A DNA stretch of 49,212 nucleotides, taken from positions 1 to 49,212 of the forward strand of contig JAEZYG010000009.1 of the NCBI GenBank assembly GCA_023419175.1. Reading direction: 5' to 3'. This stretch comes from Actinomycetes bacterium (GTDB taxonomy: Bacteria; Actinomycetota; Actinomycetes; Propionibacteriales; Propionibacteriaceae). Shown here one piece after another: positions 15,609 to 24,845 of the stretch; position 1 is the stretch's first letter, and each line of letters starts with the position of its first letter. The notes beneath the pieces are model-generated. The model worked only from the letters and a program-made list of their open reading frames with translations. It was not told the origin of the DNA and ran no database searches. A program made the translations under genes and the position numbers.

Positions 15609-16121
15609 TCACTGATCGGATTCTTCCTGTATTTTTTGACGCCGATCTAAATATTCGCGTCCGATCTTTTCTTGAAGATCGATGATGCGTTCAATATAGG
15701 GGGCGGCAGCCTTTTCCAACGCGGCGCCCACAAAGGGAATGTTGACGCTGAAATCCGCTTCATAAAGGACGGTAGTGACGATACGTTCGCCGAAAGTCGC
15801 CTCTTCCATGACGGCACTGCAATTCATTGTCGTCGGAACGGTGGGGGTGTCGACGTCCAGATTCCCTCGTCTCTTGCCCGATGAATCGGCTTGAGACCAT
15901 GTGATGCGGAAGGTGACATCCAATTGATCTCCTGCGAAACGCTTCGCCACCGTCGGTGTAGGCACACTGACCTGCAATGAACTCGTATCCCCATCAACTG
16001 AAATCTTGCTCGGTAAGGTACCTGATCGGGTCGCAACCTCTCTGAGCCAATCGGGATCGCGCATCATCGCAATCACATCGTTGGAGCGAGCCGGATAGGT
16101 GTGGCGAAAATTCATATGCAT
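15609..16121 (-). CDS. DUF2505 family protein (START/SRPBCC-like)
   Basis: A 170-residue protein of the actinobacterial DUF2505 family, expected to fold like the SRPBCC/START ligand-binding proteins. The N terminus FRHTYPARSNDVIAMM, the alternating strand pattern with ITW and FGERIVTTVLYEADF, and the long C-terminal amphipathic helix (from about residue 135) fit the family. The ligand is unknown. The start is ATG 16121 (or the ATG two codons inside). It is divergent from the NAD-GDH gene with 91 bases between, which hold an imperfect inverted repeat. Confidence 0.8.
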   Translation of the reverse strand: MHMNFRHTYPARSNDVIAMMRDPDWLREVATRSGTLPSKISVDGDTSSLQVSVPTPTVAKRFAGDQLDVTFRITWSQADSSGKRRGNLDVDTPTVPTTMNCSAVMEEATFGERIVTTVLYEADFSVNIPFVGAALEKAAAPYIERIIDLQEKIGREYLDRRQKIQEESDQ

Positions 16122-16152
16122 GACTCTATTGTGCTCTATTGCTCCTCATTGA

Positions 16153-16181
16153 GCGATAGGCTTAGAGATATAGCCCATCGC
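16153..16181. promoter_or_regulatory. Imperfect inverted repeat between divergent DUF2505 and GDH genes
   Basis: GCGATAGGCT (16153-16162) and AGCCCATCGC (16172-16181) pair at 9 of 10 positions. It lies midway in a 91-base divergent promoter region, so it is a candidate operator or a leader hairpin of the GDH mRNA. Confidence 0.4.
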
Positions 16182-16212
16182 AACCAAAGAAGCCATGAGA
16201 GGGTAAGTCGAG

Positions 16213-19200
16213 ATGACAGGCGTGAGGTCGCGTAAAATCTCATCCCAGATCCGTACACAGCTTTATGAAAAAATCGCCCGTATCGCTTCTCCTTATGTGG
16301 AAGAAACGATTGGGGTTGATCGTCTTATCGAATTTATCGCTCACTATTTCAAACATGTCGATACGGCAGCTTTGCTGAATCGCGATCCTGGAGTGATCGC
16401 TCACTCTCTTCTACATCACTCCGTCCTAGCGAGACAGCGTAGAGAGGGACATCACTGTTTAGAAATTCACCGTCCAGATTCAAAAGCTAGCTGGCAAGCT
16501 GACGGACATCACGTCTTGACTTTGGTCACCGATGATCGCGCAGGGCTCGTTGAGACCGTCCGCATGATTCTTGCGCGCACAGGGTGGAATGTCAAAGATG
16601 TCATCCATCCACAATTCCAAGCGGTGCGAGATGAGCGCGGATATCTGATCGATATGGCTCACCGTAGTGAGGGGCGATTATCAATTGCAGAATCATGGGT
16701 ATGGATGGAGCTCACCGCCCCCTTAGGGCGTGATAGCTATGAGGCGATTGCCGATACCAAACAGGCGATTTTGACTTCCCTTGACGATTTAGATCGGGTC
16801 GATAGAGACGCTCAAGCGATGCATGAGATGATGCTTGCTACCGCTGAATCCTTGAATGAGAACGGCGATGAGGAATCTCAAAGAATCTCCCAGATGCTGC
16901 GTTGGATGGCAGATGGTCGTTTCCTCTGTCTAGGAGTGCGCGATTTTTCCTATCCGTCAGACAAAACCGATATCCATTTCACACCTCACGATGAGGGATG
17001 GGGGATTTTGGCAGAGGATCACCGTGCTTACAGATCTTTTGGTGCCTACCCCCATGAGGATGATCGCGTGGCGCTCACGAAGGATTCTCAACGTTCTACG
17101 ATTTGGGCGGATCGCTATTTGGACTATGTAGGCGTTGTCATGGACGCACAGGGGCAGCGTTTTGAGCGCCGTTTTCTCGGTCTATTCAGTCGCAATGCCC
17201 GCACCGAACGGGTAGAGGCCATTCCGCTGGTCAATTACAAAGCTCAGCAGGTCGCCGCTCGGATCGGCTATGAGAAGGATTCATATGGTGGACGTTCAGT
17301 AGCCTCATCCATTGAATCCCATCCCAAAGATGAACTCTTTCAAGCCAGCATCGATCAACTCACCGAGACGATCTCTGCTCTGGTCGAATTGGATGGTTCA
17401 AATGTTGCCGTCTTCGTTCGTGAAGGACATTGGAGACGTTTTGTGAGCGTCTTGATCTACTTCCCGAGGGAACGCTATAACACTGTGGTTCGTCGAAAGG
17501 TTACCGATCACCTACTGGCAACTTTGGCAGCAGACGATGTGCAGTGGAGCGTCAATGTGGACGATTCGGCCTTGGCTCGTCTCTATTTGACACTCAAGAT
17601 TGCCGACGATGTAGATCTTCTCCCCATCGATGTGGAGCAATTGACGACGGCGATCGATCATATGACGAGAAGTTGGGATGATCGCTTTGCAGAATTAGCC
17701 GATCGTATCGATAGCGCGCAGCGCGGAATTGATTTCAGCTCGGCCTATAAAGACAGTTACGAGGTAGATGAAGCGATTGCCGATTTGAGAAGCCTCAATA
17801 CCGTTGTCGATGAAGATGATATCGATCAACGACTGGTTGTAAGCGCAGAAGATGGGGTGGATGCGCGTCTCAAAATCGCTCGGGTGGGCTCGCCTCTTTT
17901 GCTCTCGCATATCTTGCCCCATCTCGCCTGTCTGGGCATTGACGTCGTAGACGAACGCCCCTTTGAGCTATCCCTACGTGGACGAGAAGCCTATCTTTAC
18001 GATGTCGGTTTGAGGTTCAATGAGAGCTGTCGAGGTTTCGACCAATTTAAATCAGAAGACTGCGACCGTCTCACCGATGCGATTGCGGCAAGCTATCGAG
18101 GTTGGAGCGAAGCTGATGAATTTTCTGCCCTTATTATCGATGCCTCTTTGAACTGGTGTCTGGTGAGTGTTCTCAGGGCTTTGGCGCGCTATATGCGTCA
18201 ATTGGGCATCAGCTATTCGGTGAAATATATTGCTCAAAGTTTGAAACGGCATCCGCAATTGGCAGCTCAACTGGTCGACTTCTTTGAAAGTCGTTTCGCT
18301 ATCGATCTAGACGATGAGGAGCGTCATCAACGTCTCAACTCTTTAGAGGCAGATATCGATGTGCTTCTTGAGAAGGTCAGCAGATTGGATGATGATGCGA
18401 TCATCCGAGCCTATCGCAGCGTGATCTTATCCATCGTGCGGACGAATTATTATTCCGCTCATATCTCGCGTTACCCCTCAGGGACAGTGCGAGATATCGA
18501 TGTGGCTCTCGCCTTTAAGATCCATCCACGAGATATCGCCTTTGTCGAAGGTCCGCAACCTCTCTATGAGATCTTCGTCTACTCTCCCGATGTAGAAGGC
18601 GTCCATCTTCGATTCGGTGAGGTGGCACGAGGAGGATTGCGTTGGTCGGATCGAGCTGAGGACTATCGAACCGAAGTGATGGGTCTTGTTCGCGCCCAGA
18701 TGGTGAAGAATTCCATCATCGTCCCTGTCGGAGCGAAAGGTGGTTTCTATCCACGCCATCTCGATGGATTGACACCTTCGCAACGTTTTGAGAAGGGTAA
18801 GGAAAGCTATGCTGCTTTCATTCGCGCCTTATTGAGCGTGACCGACAATATTGTGGATAACCTCATCGTCCATCCTGAAAAGACGCACTGCTGGGATGGA
18901 GATGACCCCTATCTAGTCGTTGCTGCCGATAAGGGAACAGCTACCTTCTCAGACCTTGCCAATGCTATCGCCGCTGAGCGCGGCTTTTGGCTGAAGGATG
19001 CTTTCGCTTCGGGTGGCTCTGCTGGCTATGACCATAAGGGGATGGGTATTACCGCTCGCGGGGCGTGGATATCGGTGAAACGTCATCTCAAAGAATTGGG
19101 TATTGACTCGGAAAAAGACCCCTTTACCTGTGTCGGTATCGGCGATATGTCCGGAGATGTCTTCGGCAATGGCATGTTGCTTTCCACCTCCTTGAAACTG

Positions 19201-21009
19201 GTGGCGGCGTTCAATCATATGCATATCTTCATCGATCCTGATCCCGATGCGCAGGTAGCCTATGAGGAACGCAGACGGCTTTTTGAAATGCCCAGATCAA
19301 CCTGGGATGACTACGACCGTTCCTTGATAAGTGATGGTGGAGGAGTCTATTCGCGTTCTATTAAAGCTATTCCTCTCAATGACAAGATCCGAGCAGTGCT
19401 TGGAATCGATAGCTCAACAGAATCGATAACTCCCAATGAGATGGTGTCAGCGATCTTAAAAGCTCCTGTCGATCTGATGTGGAATGGTGGAATTGGCACC
19501 TGGGTGAAAGCATCCGATCAAACTCATGCAGACGCTGGAGATCGAACGAATAATCCGGTGAGAATCGATGCCAATCAGGTGAGGGCCCGCTGTGTGGGCG
19601 AAGGTGGAAATCTGGGCTGGACCCAAGCTGGACGTATTGAATATGCCCGTCAAGGTGGGAAGATCAATACCGATTTCATTGACAATTCGGCAGGGGTAGA
19701 TACCTCCGATTACGAGGTCAATATCAAAATTCTTCTTCAAGAGGCCATTGCGCGAGGGGAATTGGAATCTGGTGAACGCGATCAATTGCTCTATTCCATG
19801 ACAGACGAGATCGCCCATCTGGTCTTAGCGCATAATGAATCGCAGAATTTAGCTTTGGCCAATTCGTTGATGCAAGCGGTTCCTCATGCTCGTGTCCATA
19901 GCGAGATCATGGACGATCTGGAAGCCAGAGGGGAGATTCATCGCGATATCGATGCCCTTCCAACCCGTGACCAGATGGATCAACGGATCGCTAGGGGAGA
20001 GGGATTGACCTGTCCGGAGCTGTCGATGCTGCTCGCCCATGTCAAGATCGATCTAGCCAATAGTGTGATCGATAGTCTCGATATGAGCGATGAGACCATG
20101 CAGGCTCTGCTCATCGATTACTTCCCAGCTATTTTGCGCGATCGCTACCGCGATCTCATGGCGTCTCACCGTCTGGCGCGACAGATTGTCACCACGATTT
20201 TGGTCAATAAATTTGTCGATACACAAGGTATTTCTGCTGCATATCGTCTACGCCAAGAAAGCGGACGAGATTTTGCCGCCATCATGAAAGCCCATATGAG
20301 CGCCCGCTCCTTAGTCCAGGCGGATCGCTATGAGAACAACATCCCTAGCGATATCCCCTATGAGCTTCAGCGAGCTCTTCATGTCGATATCCGCATGATG
20401 GTTGAAAGAGCGACCAGATGGATATGCGCCCATGATGATGAGACGCTCACCACAAAATTGCACAGCTCCTATCGCCAAATTGCCGATGTTCTCAACGAAC
20501 TTCCCGCCCTGCTGGGGGAGCGCAGTTGGACACAGTTCAAGGATCGAGCCGATCAGCTGATTGCAGCTCTTATCCCAGCTCAGCAAGCCTATACGATGGC
20601 AAGTTGGTCTCTGGCACATCTGGCATTGCCTATCGTTGCGATCTCTCAGGCGACCAAGGCTCATCCTTCTAAGGTTGCCAAGATCTATGTGACGATCTCA
20701 GATCGGCTCAATCTCGATCTTCTCTACGAGATGATTGAGCAGATGCCTAAAGACGGACGTTGGCAGATGGCCGCCTATGCGAGATGTCGCCGACAGCTCT
20801 CTCAAATCCAAGAAAGGATCGTCACACACATTATCCATATGGATGCGGATAGGAGCGAGGTTATCCGTTGGGAAGAAAGCTGTGAGGAAGGGCAGCTCGA
20901 TTCTATAGCCGATATGATCGTCCAGATCGGACAAGAAACTGCCGATCTCGCTCCGATATCAGTCGTTATCGACGCCCTGCAAGATCTAGATCATTCGAGG
21001 ATGATTTGA
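16213..21009 (+). CDS. gdh: Large NAD-specific glutamate dehydrogenase
   Basis: Oxidatively deaminates glutamate to 2-oxoglutarate, mostly catabolic, as the ~180 kDa homologue in mycobacteria (Rv2476c family). Its 1598 residues match the 1600-1650 usual for this class. The N-terminal ~700 residues carry ACT-like regulatory modules (VLTLVTDDRAGLVETVRMIL near 97-116). The catalytic core shows the substrate site GGLRWSDRAEDYR from about 807 and KNSIIVPVGAKGGF. The NAD-binding GIGDMSGDVFGNG is near 975. A helical C-terminal domain follows. Start ATG 16213 has GAGAGGG about 10 bases upstream. Its stop overlaps the PHP gene ATG, indicating co-translation. Confidence 0.95.
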   Translation: MTGVRSRKISSQIRTQLYEKIARIASPYVEETIGVDRLIEFIAHYFKHVDTAALLNRDPGVIAHSLLHHSVLARQRREGHHCLEIHRPDSKASWQADGHHVLTLVTDDRAGLVETVRMILARTGWNVKDVIHPQFQAVRDERGYLIDMAHRSEGRLSIAESWVWMELTAPLGRDSYEAIADTKQAILTSLDDLDRVDRDAQAMHEMMLATAESLNENGDEESQRISQMLRWMADGRFLCLGVRDFSYPSDKTDIHFTPHDEGWGILAEDHRAYRSFGAYPHEDDRVALTKDSQRSTIWADRYLDYVGVVMDAQGQRFERRFLGLFSRNARTERVEAIPLVNYKAQQVAARIGYEKDSYGGRSVASSIESHPKDELFQASIDQLTETISALVELDGSNVAVFVREGHWRRFVSVLIYFPRERYNTVVRRKVTDHLLATLAADDVQWSVNVDDSALARLYLTLKIADDVDLLPIDVEQLTTAIDHMTRSWDDRFAELADRIDSAQRGIDFSSAYKDSYEVDEAIADLRSLNTVVDEDDIDQRLVVSAEDGVDARLKIARVGSPLLLSHILPHLACLGIDVVDERPFELSLRGREAYLYDVGLRFNESCRGFDQFKSEDCDRLTDAIAASYRGWSEADEFSALIIDASLNWCLVSVLRALARYMRQLGISYSVKYIAQSLKRHPQLAAQLVDFFESRFAIDLDDEERHQRLNSLEADIDVLLEKVSRLDDDAIIRAYRSVILSIVRTNYYSAHISRYPSGTVRDIDVALAFKIHPRDIAFVEGPQPLYEIFVYSPDVEGVHLRFGEVARGGLRWSDRAEDYRTEVMGLVRAQMVKNSIIVPVGAKGGFYPRHLDGLTPSQRFEKGKESYAAFIRALLSVTDNIVDNLIVHPEKTHCWDGDDPYLVVAADKGTATFSDLANAIAAERGFWLKDAFASGGSAGYDHKGMGITARGAWISVKRHLKELGIDSEKDPFTCVGIGDMSGDVFGNGMLLSTSLKLVAAFNHMHIFIDPDPDAQVAYEERRRLFEMPRSTWDDYDRSLISDGGGVYSRSIKAIPLNDKIRAVLGIDSSTESITPNEMVSAILKAPVDLMWNGGIGTWVKASDQTHADAGDRTNNPVRIDANQVRARCVGEGGNLGWTQAGRIEYARQGGKINTDFIDNSAGVDTSDYEVNIKILLQEAIARGELESGERDQLLYSMTDEIAHLVLAHNESQNLALANSLMQAVPHARVHSEIMDDLEARGEIHRDIDALPTRDQMDQRIARGEGLTCPELSMLLAHVKIDLANSVIDSLDMSDETMQALLIDYFPAILRDRYRDLMASHRLARQIVTTILVNKFVDTQGISAAYRLRQESGRDFAAIMKAHMSARSLVQADRYENNIPSDIPYELQRALHVDIRMMVERATRWICAHDDETLTTKLHSSYRQIADVLNELPALLGERSWTQFKDRADQLIAALIPAQQAYTMASWSLAHLALPIVAISQATKAHPSKVAKIYVTISDRLNLDLLYEMIEQMPKDGRWQMAAYARCRRQLSQIQERIVTHIIHMDADRSEVIRWEESCEEGQLDSIADMIVQIGQETADLAPISVVIDALQDLDHSRMI

Positions 21010-21866
21010 TGAGAATCGATTTGCATACACATTCCTATTTCTCGGATGGAACTGATTCACCTACTATCCTGGTGGAAAAAGCCGCTCGAGCCCATCTCGA
21101 TGTCATCTCCTTAACCGATCACGACACCACTGATGGAGTTCGTGAGGCGATGCAAGCTGGACGACGTGTGGGGGTATACGTACTGCCCGGTATCGAGATC
21201 AGCACCCACTGGCTTGATACCGAAGTACATCTGCTCGGCTATGGAATTGATACGAGACAAGGATCCATAGCCTCTGTTCTCGCTCATTTGAGAAAGAGCC
21301 GCAAAGACCGTCTAGAAGCCATGGTGTCAGCTTTACAAGATCACGGTATCGATCTATCCATGGCAGATATTGCAGCTCAATCGACACATGCGATCAGTTT
21401 AGGACGTCCCCATATTGCAGATGCTTTAGTTGCTGCAGGATATGCGGGTTCACGCGATGAGGCTTTTGCTCGTTATCTGGCTAAGGGGAGGCCTGCTTAT
21501 ATTCCCAGACAGACCATCGGTCTAGCGGAGGCGGTTGATCTTGTCCACGAATCTGGGGGAGCAGCTATCATCGCCCATCCAGGAATCAGAGGTAATGAGG
21601 AAGCTCTCAAAGGCGATGTCATCGAGCAGCTTGTCAAAGATCATCACCTTGACGGCTTAGAAGTCGATTACCCCCTTCATGACGCTTCGGCTCGGGAGTT
21701 CTACCATCAGCTTGGAGGACGTTTGGGAATGATCCGGACGGGATCGAGTGACTATCACGGTTCGGGGAAAGTCAATCATGATCTGGGATGTGAACTCACT
21801 AGAGAAAGCGCATGGCGTCTTTTGGCCTTGCGAATCTCCCGCTATGGCGGCATCGTACCTCACTGA
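21009..21866 (+). CDS. PHP-domain phosphoesterase (RNase AM / nucleoside bisphosphate phosphatase-like)
   Basis: Metal-dependent phosphoesterase of the PHP family, related to enzymes that hydrolyse 3',5'-nucleotide bisphosphates or trim short RNAs. Metal ligands are visible: LHTHSYFSDG (His6, His8, Asp13), LTDHDTTDG (Asp37, His38, Asp39), a PGIEIS glutamate near 63, AHPG (~188), and GSSDYHG near the C terminus. Its 285 residues fit the YciV/TrpH-like group. ATG 21009 overlaps the GDH stop (TGATG). It is followed by trpS after 42 bases. The old name TrpH reflects such neighbours and implies no tryptophan role. Confidence 0.9.
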   Translation: MRIDLHTHSYFSDGTDSPTILVEKAARAHLDVISLTDHDTTDGVREAMQAGRRVGVYVLPGIEISTHWLDTEVHLLGYGIDTRQGSIASVLAHLRKSRKDRLEAMVSALQDHGIDLSMADIAAQSTHAISLGRPHIADALVAAGYAGSRDEAFARYLAKGRPAYIPRQTIGLAEAVDLVHESGGAAIIAHPGIRGNEEALKGDVIEQLVKDHHLDGLEVDYPLHDASAREFYHQLGGRLGMIRTGSSDYHGSGKVNHDLGCELTRESAWRLLALRISRYGGIVPH

Positions 21867-21908
21867 TTCCTATTAAACTGATCGAGTCGATAACGAGTGA
21901 GGAGAGAT

Positions 21909-23027
21909 ATGGCCCACAGCGGTGAAATCAGTGACGTCGAAAAGGCTTTAGGGGAGTCAATATCGGATGCGTCTTTGAAATCCAGTCAGGCCAAAAGCCG
22001 CAAAATTGAAGCAGACCTAGCGACCAATGCTCATCGCTACCGGATGTTGACTGGGGATCGCCCGACAGGAAATCTGCATATAGGTCACTATTTCGGTTCT
22101 TTGGCTAATAGGGTCAAATTGCAAAATTGTGGTGTCGATTCGTGGGTGCTCATCGCCGATTATCAGGTCATCACTGATCGCGATGGGGTCGGTCCGATTC
22201 GTGAAAGGGTCTATTCGGCGATCGCTACCTATCTCGCTGTTGGAATCGACCCGGCTAAGGCGGTGATCTTCACCCATTCTGCCGTTCCCGCTCTCAACCA
22301 GCTGATGTTACCCTTCCTTTCCTTGGTGACCGATGCGGAACTGCGGCGCAATCCCACCGTCAAATCTGAGCTGGAAGTCAGTGGGAATCGCCCAATGTCG
22401 GGCTTGATGTTGACCTATCCAGTGCATCAGGCAGCCGATATTCTTTTCTGTAAAGCCAATATCGTTCCAGTCGGCAAGGATCAGCTTCCCCATTTGGAAC
22501 AGGCACGGGTGATCGCTCGACGTTTTGATGAGCGTTATGGGCGAGCTGATAAAGATCATCCAGTATTCCCGCAGCCGGAAGCCTTACTCAGCCAGGGATC
22601 TCTCATCTTGGGAATGGATGGGAAGAAGATGAGTAAATCGCGTGGCAATACCATCGAGATCGGTATGAGTGCGGACGAAACGGCGAAGATTATCAAGAAA
22701 GCTGTTACCGATTCTGATCGTCATATCACCTATGATCCTGAGAATCGTCCAGAGGTATCCAATCTGGTATCGATTGCCGCTCTGTGTTTGGATCGAAGCT
22801 GTGAATCTGTAGCCGAGCAGATCGGAGACGGTGGCGGAGGCGGTTTGAAGAAATTGCTCACCGAGGCGGTGAATGAGCGTTTCGCTCACATCAGAGCCTA
22901 TAGGAATGAACTCATCGCTGATCCTGCTTATCTTGAGTCTGTTTTGGCACAGGGTAATGAAAAAGCCAATGAGCAAGCCGAAGCCACCCTCCATGAGGTG
23001 CGTACGGCGATGCAGATGATCTACTGA
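21909..23027 (+). CDS. trpS: Tryptophanyl-tRNA synthetase
   Basis: Class I synthetase charging tRNA-Trp. GDRPTGNLHIGHYFGSL carries the HIGH motif (about 57-60), and GKKMSKSRGN carries KMSKS (240-244). The start ATG 21909 has GGAGAG five bases upstream; an in-frame ATG at 21897 lacks this. The 372-residue protein has about 40 extra N-terminal residues, Ser/Lys-rich, before the conserved HRYRMLTGD start, which is longer than most bacterial TrpRS. It ends at a strong bidirectional terminator. Confidence 0.95.
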   Translation: MAHSGEISDVEKALGESISDASLKSSQAKSRKIEADLATNAHRYRMLTGDRPTGNLHIGHYFGSLANRVKLQNCGVDSWVLIADYQVITDRDGVGPIRERVYSAIATYLAVGIDPAKAVIFTHSAVPALNQLMLPFLSLVTDAELRRNPTVKSELEVSGNRPMSGLMLTYPVHQAADILFCKANIVPVGKDQLPHLEQARVIARRFDERYGRADKDHPVFPQPEALLSQGSLILGMDGKKMSKSRGNTIEIGMSADETAKIIKKAVTDSDRHITYDPENRPEVSNLVSIAALCLDRSCESVAEQIGDGGGGGLKKLLTEAVNERFAHIRAYRNELIADPAYLESVLAQGNEKANEQAEATLHEVRTAMQMIY

Positions 23028-23033
23028 ATACGT

Positions 23034-23064
23034 AAGGCTCCTAGCTGACAGCTAGGAGCCTTTA
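23034..23064. terminator. Bidirectional terminator between trpS and the DEAD-box gene
   Basis: AAGGCTCCTAGCT (23034-23046) pairs perfectly with AGCTAGGAGCCTT (23050-23062) around a 3-base loop. A short T-run follows on +, and an A-start on + gives TTA on the minus side. It separates convergent trpS (+) and the helicase gene (minus, stop at 23088). Confidence 0.85.
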
Positions 23065-23087
23065 ATCGGTACTCAGATGATAAGGAG

Positions 23088-24449
23088 TTATTCCGTCTCG
23101 CTACGAGAGACGATCTGGCCGTTTTTACGGCGGATACGGGTTCTCTTTGTCCGCGAAGGTCTCGTTGAATCCACCTGAGTACGTCGAGGCGATTGACGCT
23201 TCTCTTTGCTCTGGCGCATTCGGCCAATAGCCAGACGTCCTTTGACATTCGGATCGATATTGAGATCCGTAAAGAGATGATCGCTTGTCGAATATGTTTC
23301 GACAGGTTCGCTGTAGGGAAGGTTCAAAGCGTTATTGATGCCCTTCCAACGGGTGATATCTTGCCAGTCGATCAAGGTGACAGCTGTACCTTGACGTTGG
23401 GCACGTCCGGTGCGGCCGATGCGATGAACATATTGCTGAGGATCATCGGGAACTTCATAGTTGACCACATGGGAGAGGTCTTCCACATCTATCCCGCGAG
23501 CAGCGACATCCGTAGCGACCAGGATCTTCACCTTTCCATTACGGAATTTCTTAAGAGTTCTTTCCCGAGCTGATTGATGAAGATCTCCATGAATTGCAGC
23601 AGAGGAAAAACCTCGATCGCTCAACTCATCTGCCAAATGTTGCGCTGAACGCTTCGTGCGCGTAAAGATCATCATCTTGACACAGGATTCAGATTGGGCG
23701 AGTTTGCCAAGAATTTCCGGTTTGTCCAATTCATGAGCCTGATAGACGAATTGGTCGATATCGGGCACCGTGGCTTGAGCATCATGACTCTCAGCTCGCA
23801 CGTGAATCGGGTGATTGAGATGAGTGCGTGCTAAGGCGAGGATCTGTTGGGGCATCGTAGCGCTGAAGAGTAAGGTTTGATGGGGATTAGCAACCAAGGT
23901 GAGAATGCGTTCCACATCATCGAGAAATCCTAGATCGAGCATCTCGTCCGCTTCATCTAAGACGACGGTGGATACTTCGCTTAGGATCAATTCGTCTTTG
24001 TGATAGAGATCGACGATACGTCCTACCGTTCCTACGACGATATCGACTCCAGCTTGCAAGGAACGGATCTGATCTTCGTAGCGTACACCACCGTAGACGG
24101 TGAGAATATTTAGACCAGATTGCCTGGCTGAATCGGTGAGATCCTTAGCGACTTGAATAGCTAATTCCCGAGTTGGAACGAGAATGAGAAGTCGGGCAAG
24201 ACGTATGCCTTCATCGTTGAGAGCGGGCTCATGATCGAGTAGACGCTGAAGGCTGGGGAGTCCATAGGCATATGTTTTCCCCGTCCCGGTACGGGCTTGA
24301 GCGATCAGATCATTGCCCTGATAGGCGAGAGGGATCGCCAATTCCTGGATGGGGAAAGGGGAGGTGATCCCAGATGCTTCAAGGGGAGCGAGGATATTCT
24401 TATCGAGCCCAAGATCGTAGAAAGTGCTCGTTTTCTCCGCCGATGTCAT
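23088..24449 (-). CDS. DEAD-box ATP-dependent RNA helicase
   Basis: RNA helicase of the RhlE/CshA type, likely in RNA folding, ribosome assembly or decay. It has a Q-motif region (FYDLGLD, FPIQELAIP), the Walker A ARTGTGKT (about 52-59), DEAD near 163, SAT near 195, and HRIGRTGR near 340. The C-terminal ~60 residues are strongly basic (RPSRTKRTRIRRK) and probably bind RNA. I place the start at ATG 24449 (453 residues), with AAGGACA upstream; the open frame extends upstream to 24608, but that part overlaps the DUF3107 gene in another frame and lacks family similarity. Confidence 0.92.
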   Translation of the reverse strand: MTSAEKTSTFYDLGLDKNILAPLEASGITSPFPIQELAIPLAYQGNDLIAQARTGTGKTYAYGLPSLQRLLDHEPALNDEGIRLARLLILVPTRELAIQVAKDLTDSARQSGLNILTVYGGVRYEDQIRSLQAGVDIVVGTVGRIVDLYHKDELILSEVSTVVLDEADEMLDLGFLDDVERILTLVANPHQTLLFSATMPQQILALARTHLNHPIHVRAESHDAQATVPDIDQFVYQAHELDKPEILGKLAQSESCVKMMIFTRTKRSAQHLADELSDRGFSSAAIHGDLHQSARERTLKKFRNGKVKILVATDVAARGIDVEDLSHVVNYEVPDDPQQYVHRIGRTGRAQRQGTAVTLIDWQDITRWKGINNALNLPYSEPVETYSTSDHLFTDLNIDPNVKGRLAIGRMRQSKEKRQSPRRTQVDSTRPSRTKRTRIRRKNGQIVSRSETE

Positions 24450-24477
24450 AGCCAGTGTCCTTAAAGGTAAGATCGTG

Positions 24478-24699
24478 TCAGAAAGTGAAGCCGACTTGAC
24501 GTCCTGCCTCGCTAGCAACGTCAAGATATGCCACCGATTCTGCGAGCAGGACAAGACGACGTCCCTGAGAAGATTCAATGGTGAATGTCGATTTTGACGC
24601 CAAAGCATCCAGCCATGAACGCTCGATATCGTCGAAAGATGATTCGGTCGAAATGGTGATCTCGCGCTGGTGATGAATGAAACCTAGTTTTATATCCAC
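24478..24699 (-). CDS. DUF3107 family protein
   Basis: A 73-residue actinobacterial DUF3107 protein of unknown function. The start DIKLGFIHHQREITI, the middle GRRLVLLAESVAYLDV and the final RQVGFTF match the family layout and usual length (~75). The start is GTG 24699. A TATTTT hexamer ends 7 bases upstream with no Shine-Dalgarno between, so the mRNA is likely leaderless. Longer in-frame starts upstream would add unconserved residues. The helicase gene follows 28 bases downstream on the same strand, and the two are probably co-transcribed. Confidence 0.8.
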   Translation of the reverse strand: MDIKLGFIHHQREITISTESSFDDIERSWLDALASKSTFTIESSQGRRLVLLAESVAYLDVASEAGRQVGFTF

Positions 24700-24756
24700 A
24701 AGGACTAAAATACCCGCTTTAACCAACTTCGTCTGCTCATCGTGGCTGTGGGTCTG

Positions 24757-24786
24757 TTGTCTGTGATGAGATCGGATAGCTATTAT
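24757..24786 (+). promoter_or_regulatory. Candidate promoter of tig
   Basis: TTGTCT (24757-24762) and TATTAT (24781-24786) are separated by 18 bases, giving a transcript with about 50 bases of leader before the tig GTG. It lies in the divergent region with the DUF3107 gene. Confidence 0.55.
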
Positions 24787-24845
24787 GGAACGGTTACATC
24801 TATAAGGGCCGGTGACGGCCACCGATCGATCAGCCAGGAGAACAC

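Noticed and set aside
24450..24608. Upstream extension of the DEAD-box helicase to 24608
   Set aside because: The added 53 residues overlap the DUF3107 gene in another frame and do not resemble helicase N termini; ATG 24449 has a ribosome binding site.
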